This document shows, piece by piece, positions 35,293-46,664 of a DNA stretch of 64,000 nt. Every line of letters starts with the position of its first letter. Within the stretch, counting starts at the first letter, position 1. Position numbers and translations under genes: made by a program. Location of the stretch: the NCBI GenBank assembly GCA_946406115.1, contig OX291547.1, positions 16,063,001 to 16,127,000 on the forward strand. Direction: 5' to 3'. Under the pieces are notes generated by a model. That model was not told where the DNA came from, ran no database searches, and saw nothing but the letters and a program-made list of their open reading frames with translations. This DNA comes from Apoda limacodes (taxonomy: Eukaryota; Arthropoda; Insecta; Lepidoptera; Limacodidae).

Positions 35293-37208
35293 TATTATGT
35301 ATATTTAATATAATTTTTTGATATTACTGCGGTTTTTATGCGATATTATATAATTTATCTGCATATTCTTAATTAAAAACTCAGCTCCTAAGTAACCTAG
35401 CTAACCAACATTTTAAATGTTCAATAAATAACAGGGATATTACTAAATTTTATGACGTATCTCAGTGACCACGAAATTATCTATCTATCCATCTCTAAAT
35501 GTAGTCTTAATAAATTCCATTAATAAAAAAAGGTCCCTAAATATTCCTCTTGAAAGACTCCGCTTAGAAAAGGAAATTCGAATAAAATACGTTCATTTTT
35601 ACGCAGAAAATCATGCATGGAAAGACAGATAGACAGTTTATTTTATACTATGTAGCAATAAATTATAACAGTTTCAAAAACACAACTAAACAGATTTTTA
35701 TCAAAATTTCATTCATTTAAGAGCGTAGTAAGATTAGTGAAAGAGATAAATTTTCGACGCTTCTAACTGCGTTTTCTTGGCTCGGATTCGTTACTATTAC
35801 TCGTTATGGCAGTTTTCAACTTAATTTTCGCTAAAAGCTTGTACGCAGACGACTACAGTGGCCATAAATTAATCCATAAATTTCTAGTTTATCAAGATAA
35901 TGCTAACTGTCCAAATAAACTCAAAATTTTTGAACTACTTGGTATATAATACTTTTATCAAAAAACAAACTATTGTTGAAAACTCTGTCTTTCAAAACCT
36001 CTTAATCTTTTTATATTTGACAATTGAATTCGCAAAGTATCTTTGATCACAATACAATAAAATTTTAATAAAAAAAACAAGACAAAGCGGTTTTAAAGAA
36101 ATATATTTACTATAACGAACCCTGGCGACCAATTACTACAGAACGTGGCTCATGTTTATTGAAATGTAATGTTATTATATAAATGCAAGAACCTCATTGA
36201 AATCGGTCCATTAGTTTTATAATAGTAATGCTGCCACTTAAACTTAACTTGAACTTGAGCCTGAAATTTGGATATTGGATCCGGAAGTGGAATCTCAAAC
36301 TGGAACTGGAATCCGATCGTGTAACCCTGTGAACAAAGGCCAAAATTAGAGTTCCGTAGGATAGTCCAATCGCGACCAATGACACATCCTGCTTTCTTAG
36401 CTTTACCGTCTCGGATCTGGTGTCCGTTTTCCAAGCCAAGCAGAGCGCGAAGGTGGAAGCGATGGCAAACAAATTTTATAAAAGGTTAAGCAAAACTAAG
36501 TGCTGAAAATTGAATTTAGTAATACTAGAAAAGAGGACAGCTATTACCAAATGATTCAGATCTTTTGACTTACCCAATTTTGGGGTTCCGTAGTTACACG
36601 TAAAGCTGTATATAAAAATAAAAAAAAATTATAAAAAGGTCAAACGGCGTGGGTCTACCTCTTACAGCTGATATGAAAAGTGGCACGCCCAGTCTAAAAT
36701 GGTTTTATAAAACCGGTGACACGCGTGTACAAAAGTGACTTGTGTAGAAAGGTGACGTGTGTGTGTGTGTTCGTCTCTGTGTGTGAATCGATACGGTGCT
36801 CGGATCGCGTTCGTTACCATATATGGTAATGGAGAGCAGCTTTACTAGTTTGAGGGGCCTAATACCAAAGTAAGGCTCTAGTTACGGAAGGTAACGACTT
36901 TTCGTTATCGAAAAATAAATTTTCGAGACCGAAAATGATTATTACTAAAATGGCAAAATAAAAATAAATATTATTTAACTTCGCAGTTCCTACCTAAAAG
37001 GCTCGGATACGTGACAATTCATCTACCTAACCTAATGCTTACTCGATATACTGTCTCTGTGGGGTAACTCCCAACGCTCTATTTCAATTTTACTGGGATT
37101 TTAGCATCAAATAAATAACTTACATCAGCTTTTTATGCACCATATTTAAATAGGATTTGCAAGATTATATGACACTAAATATAATTGCAATATTTTTTTT
37201 AATTAATA
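35293..37208. other. Gene-free stretch with simple repeats
   Basis: No gene recognised. 36235-36320 is a degenerate run of CTTGAACTTGAG / CTGGAACTGGAA-like units. A (GT)n run lies at 36757-36772. The overlapping minus frames at 36156-36472 come from that repeat. Confidence 0.45.
36814..36829. promoter_or_regulatory. Perfect palindrome containing a CArG box
   Basis: TTACCATATATGGTAA is a perfect 16-bp palindrome whose core CCATATATGG matches the SRF/MADS consensus CC(A/T)6GG exactly. It lies in a GC-richer patch without a gene. Binding is inferred from consensus only. Confidence 0.3.
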
Positions 37209-37968
37209 GCTACTAGGTGTTGCCCGCGGCACCGCTCGCCCTTAATTTGCTTATCATCGTGGGAACTTACGGCAACTCCTTGATTATACTATAGGAGTTT
37301 GTTATATAGCAAACTAAAGATGCAGCTATTGTTCGTTCGTGGAATTCGGTTCTAGTTATTTATGTGGGAACATAAAAAATAGCCTTTGTCCTTCTCCGTA
37401 TCGTCAACTATCTCTATACAAATTTAAGCTAAATTGTATGCTCCGTTGCGGTAGAGTTTAGTAACAAACGTTTTAGTTATGCCCGCGAGAACTTTTGAAT
37501 TTTCCGGGATGAAAAGTAGCCTATGTCCTATTCCAGGGCCTAACCTATATGTGTGCCAAGTTTCATCCCGATCCATCTAGAAACGTGATTGAGTACAAAA
37601 CAACCAAAAATCCAAACATTTATTAAAATATTAAAAGGATAGCTGGTAATAAAGGAATAGTAATTAATGCATTTAGCGGGTGGCTTAACCATCCCTTAAT
37701 ACTGTTATCGGTGTGGAACTCTTTCAATAAAACCGCATAGTTCGTTTAAGCTCGGTTAACGTTAATTCCACGGAAACTTTTGAATTTTTCGGGATAAAAG
37801 ATATAACTATATACTATATATAGATACTATATACTTCCCTGGGACTCAAACTATCCCCATACCAAATTCCATCTAAATCGGTTAATGTATGAGTGACTTA
37901 TGAAGTAACAAACAGATAGACAGACAGACAAACAATCTGCGAAAGATTGTTTATAATATTTATAGGAT
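37209..37968 (-). mobile_element. Non-autonomous Helitron, minus strand
   Basis: Reverse complement ends GGGCGAGCGGTGCCGCGGGC then AACACCTAGTAG (GC-rich hairpin, CTAG end) and starts TCCTATAAATATTATAAAC. Internal CATCCCGATCCATCTAGAAA and repeated GGAATTC...GGTTATAG-like parts suggest two related copies partly joined (break near 37630). Confidence 0.6.
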
Positions 37969-39198
37969 TATATAAGATAATTTAAGGTACGAATCAGAGT
38001 CAGCCCCCTGTTCTGTCTTGGGTGGTGTTTTGCAATTCTTGCTTTATTTATTCTGCTGTTTATAACGGTATATTCATTTTATTCGGTAAATACTCCTATA
38101 CTCAACAGGTACATAGTGGTCTTTGAGTATATTTTTGATTCAGATTGTATTCACAACACGAGAGTACGGTATATTCTGTTTGATGTGGTACGATACAGAA
38201 AAGTTTGTGCCTACTTACTTTAATATAAAAGCTTAAGAATAATAAGTTAGTATTCAAATGATAGTAAAATTTGTTTTTTGAAGATAGTGTATATATTTTG
38301 AAGTGAAAACTTCTTTAGTATGGGTAAAAAATGATAAACTCGCGTCAGGTCACGTGTCCTAATCGTGGAAATTCGTAAGACGGAAACCGTAATGCCACGC
38401 CTATTATAATTTTTATTTTTAGTATTTGCGATTATGAGTAGTACAGGGAGGTTGGATATGGAAATTATTTCTATGACAGATTGCGATGTCAAATATACTA
38501 CGTCAAAAAAGTAAATAAACAAACATTATTATTCCTTGACAATTTCAAAGACATGTCTTGTGACATATTTGAGTGTTAAGCGTGAATCGTGTGTAAAGGT
38601 TTTCACTTCTGCCGGCACTCCCGGAGTGCAACTCGTTTTTTGTTTTTTACTTATTGGTGTATGTAAAACAAAACAAGCTGCTCATTGAAATTTTTGACTC
38701 AATTTAGTCTCTTTGGATTCGAATTATACAGCTTATAATAAAAATCTTAAAACATTTAGTCCATTAAAACTGCTTCAAGTTCCTATTTCAATACATGTAC
38801 CTATATTATTTCTCACAAAACGCCATAGGAGAAATATTTTAACAAGTATTGTATTTTTTTACTATAAATATTACAAAGAAAGTGCTCAGTCAGCTATCAT
38901 AGATACGTGTATGAGTATCAGATGTTCCGCTTCATTCCGTCGCACAAAAATCGATAAGATTCTTTTCTTATTTTATCTATGACGAAAGTTTTACTTTCCA
39001 ACAAATTCAATATGCTTGTTTACTCGTATTGCTATCTGTTTACAAAACAGAACACGAATTTTTATTGTTCAAGGCTTAGGTACAGTCAGTTCATGAAAAT
39101 GTTGAGCACCTTTAGAACCTTGTCTTTTTGCTATTCCAACGTGAGATTACGCCAGACTGTCGTGATTTTTTTAATTAATTGACTAAACGTATACCGAA
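37969..39198. other. Gene-free sequence
   Basis: Short frames at 38247-39182 on both strands have no recognisable domain. No repeat family identified. Confidence 0.45.
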
Positions 39199-39284
39199 TC
39201 CTACTAATATAATAAATGTGAAAGTTTGTCTGTATGGATGGATGGATGTTTGTTACTCTTTCACGCTTCAACCACTGGGCGGAT

Positions 39285-39650
39285 CGGTTTTTTTTTTTTC
39301 TGAGCTGACTATGCAGTTGGCTGTTGCAGCCATTACTGCTTCACCGGGCTTTTGGGGCGAGACTCTGAAGGTGAGTCACCGCCAGGAGGGGAGTTCCCCG
39401 TTACGCCGGTACGGTTGCGATTGAGTGGGGGCGAGAATCGCCCCGGCACTCTTTGATACCTCGTGTATCCTTGCGGGCGCCGACGGACCCGGGGACGTCG
39501 TGTTTGGAGGGAGGCCCTATTCGGGGAGGTCGTAGAGACTAATCTCGCTATCCGGACAGCGAGATCGTCATCTGGGGCCGTTAGTACGTGCCGAGGCCGC
39601 CTAACTATAGTTTTACGACTGTGACCGGGTCGATCGGGGGGATGATAATC
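39285..39650 (-). mobile_element. 5'-truncated LINE inserted into Helitron
   Basis: The insert begins with a run of T (poly(A) of the minus strand) and is bounded by the 11-bp direct repeat GGGCGGATCGG (left copy at about 39277, right copy about 39651), a target-site duplication. It is far more GC-rich than its surroundings. The minus-strand frame reads Arg/Pro/Ser-rich (TTSPNRASLQTRRPR, GVTGNSPPGGDSPSES), the sort of C-terminus and 3' end seen in R1-type non-LTR elements. Assignment to R1 is tentative; retroposition is well supported. Confidence 0.65.
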
Positions 39651-39706
39651 GGGCGGATCGGGATGAAACTTGGCATACATATAGGTTGGGTCCTGGAAGC
39701 GTATTT

Positions 39707-40670
39707 CCCTTTCCGTGTTCAACTGGCGACACCGGTCTCGTGAAATCAGCACGCCATTGTAGTACTACACAGTTCAACCAACCCGTGCTCACCTCGCGTC
39801 AACTGAACACGCTTTTGCGAGCAAGCAAAGCTTTCAAGGTTTTTACACAACCGTGTGTAATTGAATTGAACATTGTTTTTAATTCGCATGTTTAAAACAA
39901 ATCCGTGCTGATTTAGCGCCTTCGTAATGTTCGGAATAAATCGGGCGGGAGACGCCGCGGGGACTGTGGGGGGATTCGCGCGCTTGTCATTGCGACTGAT
40001 TGTTTGTTATCTATTGTACGTTTGAGATTATGTTTATTGCACAAATTATAAAGTTACGTGTTGTACCAAGTTTATTGTTTTCAAAGTACATAATGTATAT
40101 ATGAACTACAAGTCAAAACATAATTTAAAGCTAAAACTGAAAATATATCAAAAATACCCCTTAAAGGGGTAGTTTTCACCCCCTATAATTGTTTCAAAAT
40201 TCTTCAAGTATGTTTGTACTCTAAAAAAACGGGAAAAATGTTGATTTAGGGTATTTATTAACAATTAAAATGCAAATATATAGAAAAAAAACCCTATTAT
40301 GGGGAAGTTTTTGCTAATTTAAGGGTGTAGCCCCAATAAAAAACCTATACTAGACCAAATCTCATGGTGGCCACAAAGAATACAACCCCTGCTGTATACG
40401 GACTGGACTAATTCATTTATTAATGCACTTGACAACCTTGACCAAGCCGCGACGGCGCGGTGGCAGAAAGTGGTAGGTACCTGAACTAATACCGTCGCTG
40501 ATTCAACACGCTTCTGAAGACTCAAACTTTGAAAAACCTCCCCCAGCGCCACTTGATCGCAAAAGCGTGCTCAGTTGACGCCAGCTGTGCACGTGTTGGT
40601 TGAATTGTTTAGAAATACAAAAGCGTCCAGATTTCGCGAGACCGGTGTCGCCAGTTAAACACGGAAAGGG
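39707..40670. mobile_element. DNA transposon with ~125-bp terminal inverted repeats
   Basis: CCCTTTCCGTGTTCAACTGG at the left is answered at the right by the reverse complement with one change, and the similarity continues inward for about 125 bp (39707-39835 against 40545-40670). The centre has no transposase, so the copy is non-autonomous. Flanks GCGTATTT and GCATATAG may be a decayed target duplication; the uninterrupted Helitron has GCATATAG at that point. Superfamily not identified. Confidence 0.65.
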
Positions 40671-41147
40671 GCATATAGGCTCCTTTTTGTCCCGAAAAAT
40701 CAAAAGTTCCCGCGGGAATAACTATAACAGAGTTGAACAAACAATAGCTGCACCTATAGCTTGCTACAGCAAACTTCATTAATATGCCTAATTAAGGAGT
40801 TCTCGCCGATAACCGAATTTAGGGCGAGCGGAGCCGCTGGCAAATTCTAGTAATATTTTAAAGTAAAAATCAAAAACTATCCAATAAACTACGAGTGACA
40901 CGTAAATCAAAAAGCTAATATAATAATACGCATTAAAAGTTTATTTATCTTTGTTATTAGCAAACATAAGGTTAAGTGTGTTTACAAATTACAATTTATG
41001 GTGATGATTTAGGCTGACATCATAATTATTTGTGTTGTTAAATAATAATTAACGAGTATCGTACAAATTCTGACTAGATCTTTGCTTTGGAAATACGCTT
41101 TTCATAAACTGTAACACACAACTACTACTTTACGGACTTATAAAGTT

Positions 41148-41272
41148 TTCATAGAAATAATCTTTCTGCGTTTGGAGGTATGAATAATCCTTCTCCCTGC
41201 AGGTTGGAGAAGGAAAAAATAACCTTAAAGGAGTCTCAAACGCAGAAAAAATATTTCTATGTACGTATATTT
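41148..41272. repeat. Foldback element related to SINE pieces
   Basis: CATAGAAATAATCTTTCTGCG at the left is answered by CGCAGAAAAAATATTTCTATG at the right; a second pair (TCCTTCTCC / GGAGAAGGA) lies inside. The arm sequence recurs near 650 and 9300. Confidence 0.5.
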
Positions 41273-41439
41273 ATCATGTATTTTTTAATTCTATGAAAAT
41301 TTGTGTATTTGTAAGATCGATATACTAAGATTTCACAAGTCAGTTGTAAATTATGTAATATTATATATTATAACTTTTGTGATTAAATTTAAATATTATT
41401 AATAATTTCCGATATATGAGAACTGGGCACCCTCTAAAA

Positions 41440-41635
41440 TTACTAGTCGTTCTGCGGTTTCACTCATGTAAAATATACTTCATGTTGTAGATGCGTTCTG
41501 TAAAGTATAAAATATATGCTAGAAAAAGGTTTAAATAAATTAGTCCAAATCCTTTTTAATATTCCTACCAAGCTATAATATAAACCTACGAACAAACGTA
41601 CTAACTTTTCTTCTTTATAATATTAGTATTATTGC
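41440..41635 (-). mobile_element. Helitron remnant, minus strand
   Basis: Reverse complement begins ATACTAATATTATAAAGAAG, a Helitron 5' end; only a short body remains. Confidence 0.4.
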
Positions 41636-43737
41636 CTGGGGCATAATGGACACGAAAGTTCATAGACAATTTCTCTAGACAGTATTCTTAAATGATTCCA
41701 TAATTAAATCCGTCGTAATCTTAAGAAACACGTCCACGAATCGTCCCTCCAGGCAGAGCGGTCCTTCAGTAAAGACACGACAAAATGGCCGAAGTTTGGA
41801 ATGGGTCCATTATAAATCAAACGACGCCTTGAAGGCACGTCTTGAGGGTCCCAAGTTCCTACCCTGTGCTCCTGAATTTCATCTTGCCTTCCCTAATGTC
41901 CCTACAATTAAGATAAAGAGTAAGGAAATCTTTAATGAAAGGAGGTTAAAAGATAACGAGTTATTATAACAATTTCCTGAAGTTTAATCAAGAACTAGAA
42001 CAAACTTCTTACATAAGTAAGTACAAATTTCTTAAAATGTATATAATTTATGAAAATAGCTTTACACTTTAAAAATCTCATCAACGCCTAAAACATGACA
42101 CAAACTGTAGCTGAACTATAAGAAAAACTCCCATTTGATAAAACCACTGACACCTCACCCATTGTTACATGGTTGTGGTACTTAATTTAAACACTTTCTT
42201 CGCCACACGTCTCACCCAAGTTTGTATCGCAATCAAGTAAACGCATAGAAGAGCGCGGTATATGGTTCCCTGTCTCATACGATGCAAATGTATACAATTT
42301 TATTTTATAATTACCTGACCAAGCGACACCTATCGGATCGGATAATTGCGATTTCTTTTTTGGCACTTATTTGACGTTGATTGAGAATATGAGTTATTTG
42401 TTTCCAAAAAATCAAATTGAATATAACTTGACTACAGCGCCACTTGTGTCCAATTGTGGATTTAAACCATCAAAGGACCCACTCACACAAAAAAGGCAAA
42501 TTTGTTACTATAAGTTCTTAGAAATATAAAACATAACACATTGGTTTGGTAAAAAAAAGGTTTATCAACAATTTTGAATCACAGAAGTGGTTGACAACCG
42601 ATTATTATTTTTATGGAAAATGTCTGTTGACATGTTATGCATTTAGTTAGCAAATTTACTGAAGATTTTAACTTTATTGACCAAGGATTCTATGTCGACT
42701 ATGCATAACATACATAATGCAAATTATTATATACATATATTATTTCTATACAAAGGCACCTATTGCTATGCGCAGGAGGTTTACTCTACTCTCACATTTT
42801 CAAAACCAAAATGGTCATGCACTGAATAGTTTCAGAATTGCTTCCTCTCGCGAACGCTGATGACCTCCGATGTTGTGGAGTGAACTATATGTCCAGGCTT
42901 TCCTTAGCGAACCTCGGCAGGCAGTGCAGAGATTAAATTTTTAAAGCGTTAGCAATACGCTAGTAATGCCCTTTTTTATATTATTGATTTCATATTTTAT
43001 TTTGAATGCCATCAGAAACTTTACGAATTTTTTAAAGTGATATGATTCGTATTTGCTAGCTTATTCTCGAGTTATGTTACAAAAGCTAAATATTTGAGAT
43101 CTCTCTATATCGATGATTTATTTTGGTACTCAACTTTCACCAAAAGCCCATTCGTTTATTTTTGCACTCATGCCAAACTACTACTCAGCTAATTACATCT
43201 AGTAAAATATGTTTGCATTGGATAGTCTTTTCAGTGGAATGGTGTTACGGAGCTAGTTTGCTGGCCACACTGGCCACGACCAGTTAAACTGTGTATCAGC
43301 TGACTAAATTTTATTATTAAAACGTTCAATATTGAAATTTTGAACTAGAAAGTTTAGTGTTATATTACAATAAAATATTAATTTATGGTGTAAACATTTG
43401 GTGCACTGCGTGTAGAATATCAGCCTGTTCAGCGTCAACCCCTTACCGGTCAACTATCACTGGAAAGGATTTGGAAAAATAACCGTCTTCCAGGCAGTAA
43501 ATCGTTTCAAAATCATTTTATAGTTGTCATATACATTTACATTTGCTTTACGGCTCATAACTAGTGAGCTTCGTCAATCAAACACATTGGCTTGGTAACA
43601 GTCTCTCTTTGTTTGACGTAATGAGGAAACAAAGGTGATGACCACTACATTTTTGCCTCTGACAAATTTACTCGTTAACACTTTACGAAAACCTTTTATA
43701 TATATATATGTATTTTAATGCATAGCTCAGTGTGTAG
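41636..43737. other. Gene-free sequence with GC-richer patches
   Basis: 41700-41930 and 42820-42930 are GC-richer and not similar to other window repeats, but no open frame longer than about 30 codons or splice pattern supports exons. AATGGCCGAAGTTTGGAATG at 41784 offers a short start that ends after 15 codons. Confidence 0.35.
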
Positions 43738-43891
43738 GTACTTTCTTTCTTTTTGCATTAAAATTTAACCTATAAGAACTCTTTTGGCTATTGAAAATCC
43801 CTTATAATATAAGTTATAGGTAAAACATATCAGCTATTACGAAACAATGAACCAATCAACCAGTGATCTACTGACAGTGATCCACTTCTAC
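43738..43891 (+). repeat. 154-bp direct repeat, copy A
   Basis: Starts GTACTTTCTTTCTTTTTGC and ends CAGTGATCCACTTCTAC. Copy B at 44317-44470 has the same length with about five differences. The 425 bases between them hold the coiled-coil ORF1 relic. Confidence 0.9.
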
Positions 43892-43917
43892 TTGTATTTT
43901 TTATAGATCACACCTCA

Positions 43918-44316
43918 AAGTCAAGATGATGACTCGCAAGGCTGTACTTTAGAATGTTAAAGAAAAGCTAAAGGAGCCTCTCAAGGAGCTCAAGATGTCA
44001 AAAGATCGGTGTGATAAATTACTACAAGAACGGGAAGATGCTGAGGAGCAGGCAAAAAAAAAAGCAGAACTCAAAAGTGAATTAGCCAATTTGCATTTAA
44101 AATATGTAGATATGCTAGGTCAACGTGACAGTCTGCAGGGCATTATTGATAGTTTTAGGCAGTTTACGGCCACCCATGAACAAGCTTTAAAGCGTACAGT
44201 GGAGCTTGATAAAGATCTATTTGATAGTCAACAGTTAAAATGCTTACTTGAGGGCGAAAATGAGAGTCTCATGGCAGCTGATGCTCAAAATCTGTTTGTT
44301 GAGTTCATAGTTAATA
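43918..44316 (+). pseudogene. Coiled-coil ORF1 fragment of a CR1-like element
   Basis: The frame from 43995 (and upstream in another frame from about 43918) is rich in Lys/Glu with heptad spacing: DKLLQEREDAEEQAKKKAEL, ANLHLKYVDMLGQRDSLQG, ALKRTVELDKDLFDSQQL, ending AQNLFVEFIVNST. This coiled coil resembles the ORF1 of lepidopteran CR1-like elements as I remember them, and the next relics on the same strand (44590-45110, 45640-46620) fit that element. A Mad1-like host coiled coil is an alternative I consider less likely. The frame is cut off where repeat copy B begins. Confidence 0.45.
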
Positions 44317-44470
44317 GTACTTTCTTTCTTTTTGCGTTAAAATCTAACCTATAAGTACTCTTTTGGCTATTGAAAATCCCTTATAATATACGTAATAGGT
44401 AAAACATATCAGCTATTACGAAACAATGAACCAATCAACCAGTGATCTACTGACAGTGATCCACTTCTAC
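44317..44470 (+). repeat. 154-bp direct repeat, copy B
   Basis: See copy A at 43738-43891; about 97% identical. Copy B interrupts the coiled-coil frame. Confidence 0.9.
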
Positions 44471-44589
44471 AGTATCATGGTTCAGGTAAATATAATGCAG
44501 ATAGATTCGATATCGATATGTGCTCTTTCATATCAGTCCTCTTCACAATCCAATTCTAAAACGATTCTAATTATATCAATATTTCATCT

Positions 44590-45110
44590 AGTAATATCCT
44601 AGGGCAAAACCTGCTAAACAATCAGTTGATCCCGAATCAGCAGCTGCCCGGCAGAACAATTTGGTCTCAGATAAACTCGGCAAAGGCATTGCTATACTCC
44701 TTAGCAACCGGTTGAATCATCCGGTAACAAACATTTGTACACCAGGTGTTTCCTTTGGTCAAATTGTTCAAAACATACCTGTCAGTGAACTAAATAGAAC
44801 TACAACAATTGTTATATTGTTTGGAGATGGTTCATTATTTAATAAGAACGACATGATACTGAGAGTATAGTTACCTTGCTGGTGTGAATTCATAATAAGC
44901 GGTTTTCCATATTCTTCAAGCTCCACTGCTTAATTAAATAGCCATATATTTGTCATGAATGTACATTTGTACAACTTGACTCATAGCGATGCAATTTCAT
45001 ATTTTAACATGAATAAATTTATTTATAATTTTAGATTGACACCGGCTGGTATGTCCATGCTTATAAAATGAAGACGAGAAATGGCTACGTTGTAAGCTTC
45101 TAATATACAT
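44590..45110 (+). pseudogene. SGNH-esterase-like ORF1 end, relic
   Basis: The 44661-44870 frame (SDKLGKGIAILLSNRLN, NICTPGVSFGQIVQNI, TTTIVILFGDGSLFNKND) has the layout of an SGNH-hydrolase-type domain found in ORF1 of some non-LTR elements: a first SD(x)xGKG block, then PGxSFxQI, then a hydrophobic strand leading to a GDGSL block in place of GxND. Catalytic residues are not intact. Broken frames to about 45110 continue with NVHLYNLTHSDAISYFNMNK. Probably the distal part of the same ORF1 as 43918-44316. Confidence 0.45.
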
Positions 45111-45639
45111 ATATGATTTAGATTAAAGTAGTATTAAGGAAACTTTAGACCTCTCTAGCATTAGTGCTATGTCTTATAGTGCTGATGTTATTAGCTGCAC
45201 CTAGTCAGTTCCCATTTTAAATCATAATTTAAAATGAGCCCTTTGACAGCAAACAATGCCTGTTTTCTTAATGTTGTTAAAAATTAACAAGGTATGTCTG
45301 GCAAGAAATTAGACATAGAATTATATTTGAAAAGTTATAATATACATAATGTTGTGTGTAGGTTGTGTGTAATGCTCAGTGCATTGGCTGAGTGAACATG
45401 AATAAATGGTTAATTTCCCAAATCATTATTTGTACCGGGCCTTTATTCGAAAAAATGCAATTCGAGGGGGTTCATTACATTATTAAATGTTAATAATAAT
45501 ATACAGTGTAAAGCTCATCGATCGATTGGACAATTTTGTAGCAAATATTGAAAAGAAAATTTCATTTTTACATTTTATGTATGATAATGCTTATTAGCAT
45601 ATAGCACAGCTCTTTATAATTATTTTTTTGATTTCTTAA

Positions 45640-46620
45640 CTTTTAAAATGTAATGTAAATAAATGCAAAGCTATATTTAAAGCTAAATTTAAGCATGTTA
45701 CCTCTAAAAATATTATAAAGACATTTAAATCACTAAGAAAAAAACTGGTGACCTATGGGGTATATAAGTAAAAATCCTTAGCGGACTATTATTGATATTA
45801 TAGCACACATTTTAGCCATAATATTTAATTAGTGTGTTGACGAAGGGCTATTCCCTAATTTAATGAAATATAGTTAAATAATACCCCTTTTAAAAAGTGA
45901 AAGTAATAATGATCCTAAAAATTTTAGAATTATCTCTATTTTCCTTATCTATTTTTAATTTACATAAATGACTTGCCTTTGTGGAGAAGCTGTGCAAGAT
46001 TGTACTGTTTGCAGATGACACTTCTCTTTTATTTAAAGTTGACAGAAATATTGACGACGTAAGTAGTGCACTTTCTCAGATTCTCCAGTGGTTTACGGTA
46101 AATAACTTACTTTTCAATGCGAAAAAGACTAAGTGTGTAAAATTTATGATGCTAAATGACAGAAAAAAAATTATATTTAAACGGAGAACAAATAGAACTG
46201 TTAGACTCAACAGTGTTTCTAGGTATTACATTAGACAATAGACTGCATTGGATCCCTCACATCTCAGTTCTCGCCGGAAAAATTAGTTCAGCTTCTTATG
46301 CAGTTCGAAAAGTTAGGCAACTAACAGATGTTGATACTGCTCGCTTGGTCAACTTTAGCTATTTCCATTCCGTTTTATGGCATTTTGCTTTGGGGTAAGG
46401 CTGATATTGATACAGTCTTTATTTCGCAAAAGAGAGCAATACGTTCAATCTATAAATTGGGACCTCGAATTTGGGAACTATTTAGGGAAATTGATATTTT
46501 AAATGTTCCTCGCCAAAAAATCTTCGCTTGTATAATGATAGCAAAAATTGACACTTATTTGCTAAAAATAGTGATTTTGTGAACATTGTATTCATTAATA
46601 CAATGAATAAGGATAAATTG
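45640..46620 (+). pseudogene. CR1-like reverse transcriptase relic
   Basis: Weak RT fingers at 45.64-45.95 kb are followed by FLIYINDLP and, with a deletion of the motif A/B region between, KIVLFADDTSLLFKVDRN (motif C intact), ILQWFTVNNLLFNAKKTKC, LDSTVFLGITLDNRLHW, VRQLTDVDTARLVNFSYFHS, KADIDTVFISQKRAIRSIYK. Frames switch at about 46155 and 46335. Same family as 20990-21810 and 61555-61760, but on the plus strand. Because motifs A and B are lost it cannot be active. Confidence 0.88.
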
Positions 46621-46664
46621 GTAGTTACAAAATGTCGTTTTCAGAAGGTACATAGCTCCTTCGC

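Larger units (their letters stand above)
39199..40849 (+). mobile_element. Composite Helitron carrying two later insertions
   Basis: The start TCCTACTAATATAATAAATG and the end GGCGAGCGGAGCCGCTGGC with AAATTCTAG are Helitron termini and match the simple copy at 55642-56016. The Helitron body is interrupted at 39285-39650 by a poly(T)-headed insert and again at 39707-40670 by an element with long inverted repeats. Removing both brings together sequence that aligns with the 55.6-kb copy (GGATCGGGATGAAACTT, TAGGTTGGGTCCTGGAA, GCATATAGGCT, CCCGCGGGAATAACTATAAC). Confidence 0.75.

Noticed and set aside
43995..44354. Host coiled-coil protein (Mad1-like) exon
   Set aside because: The heptads and a QRDSLQGIIDSF string recall Mad1, but there are no splice sites, the frame is cut by a repeat, and transposon ORF1 and RT relics follow on the same strand.
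43738..44470. LTR retrotransposon bounded by the 154-bp repeats
   Set aside because: The repeats lack TG...CA ends, there is no primer site or polypurine tract, and only 425 bases lie between.
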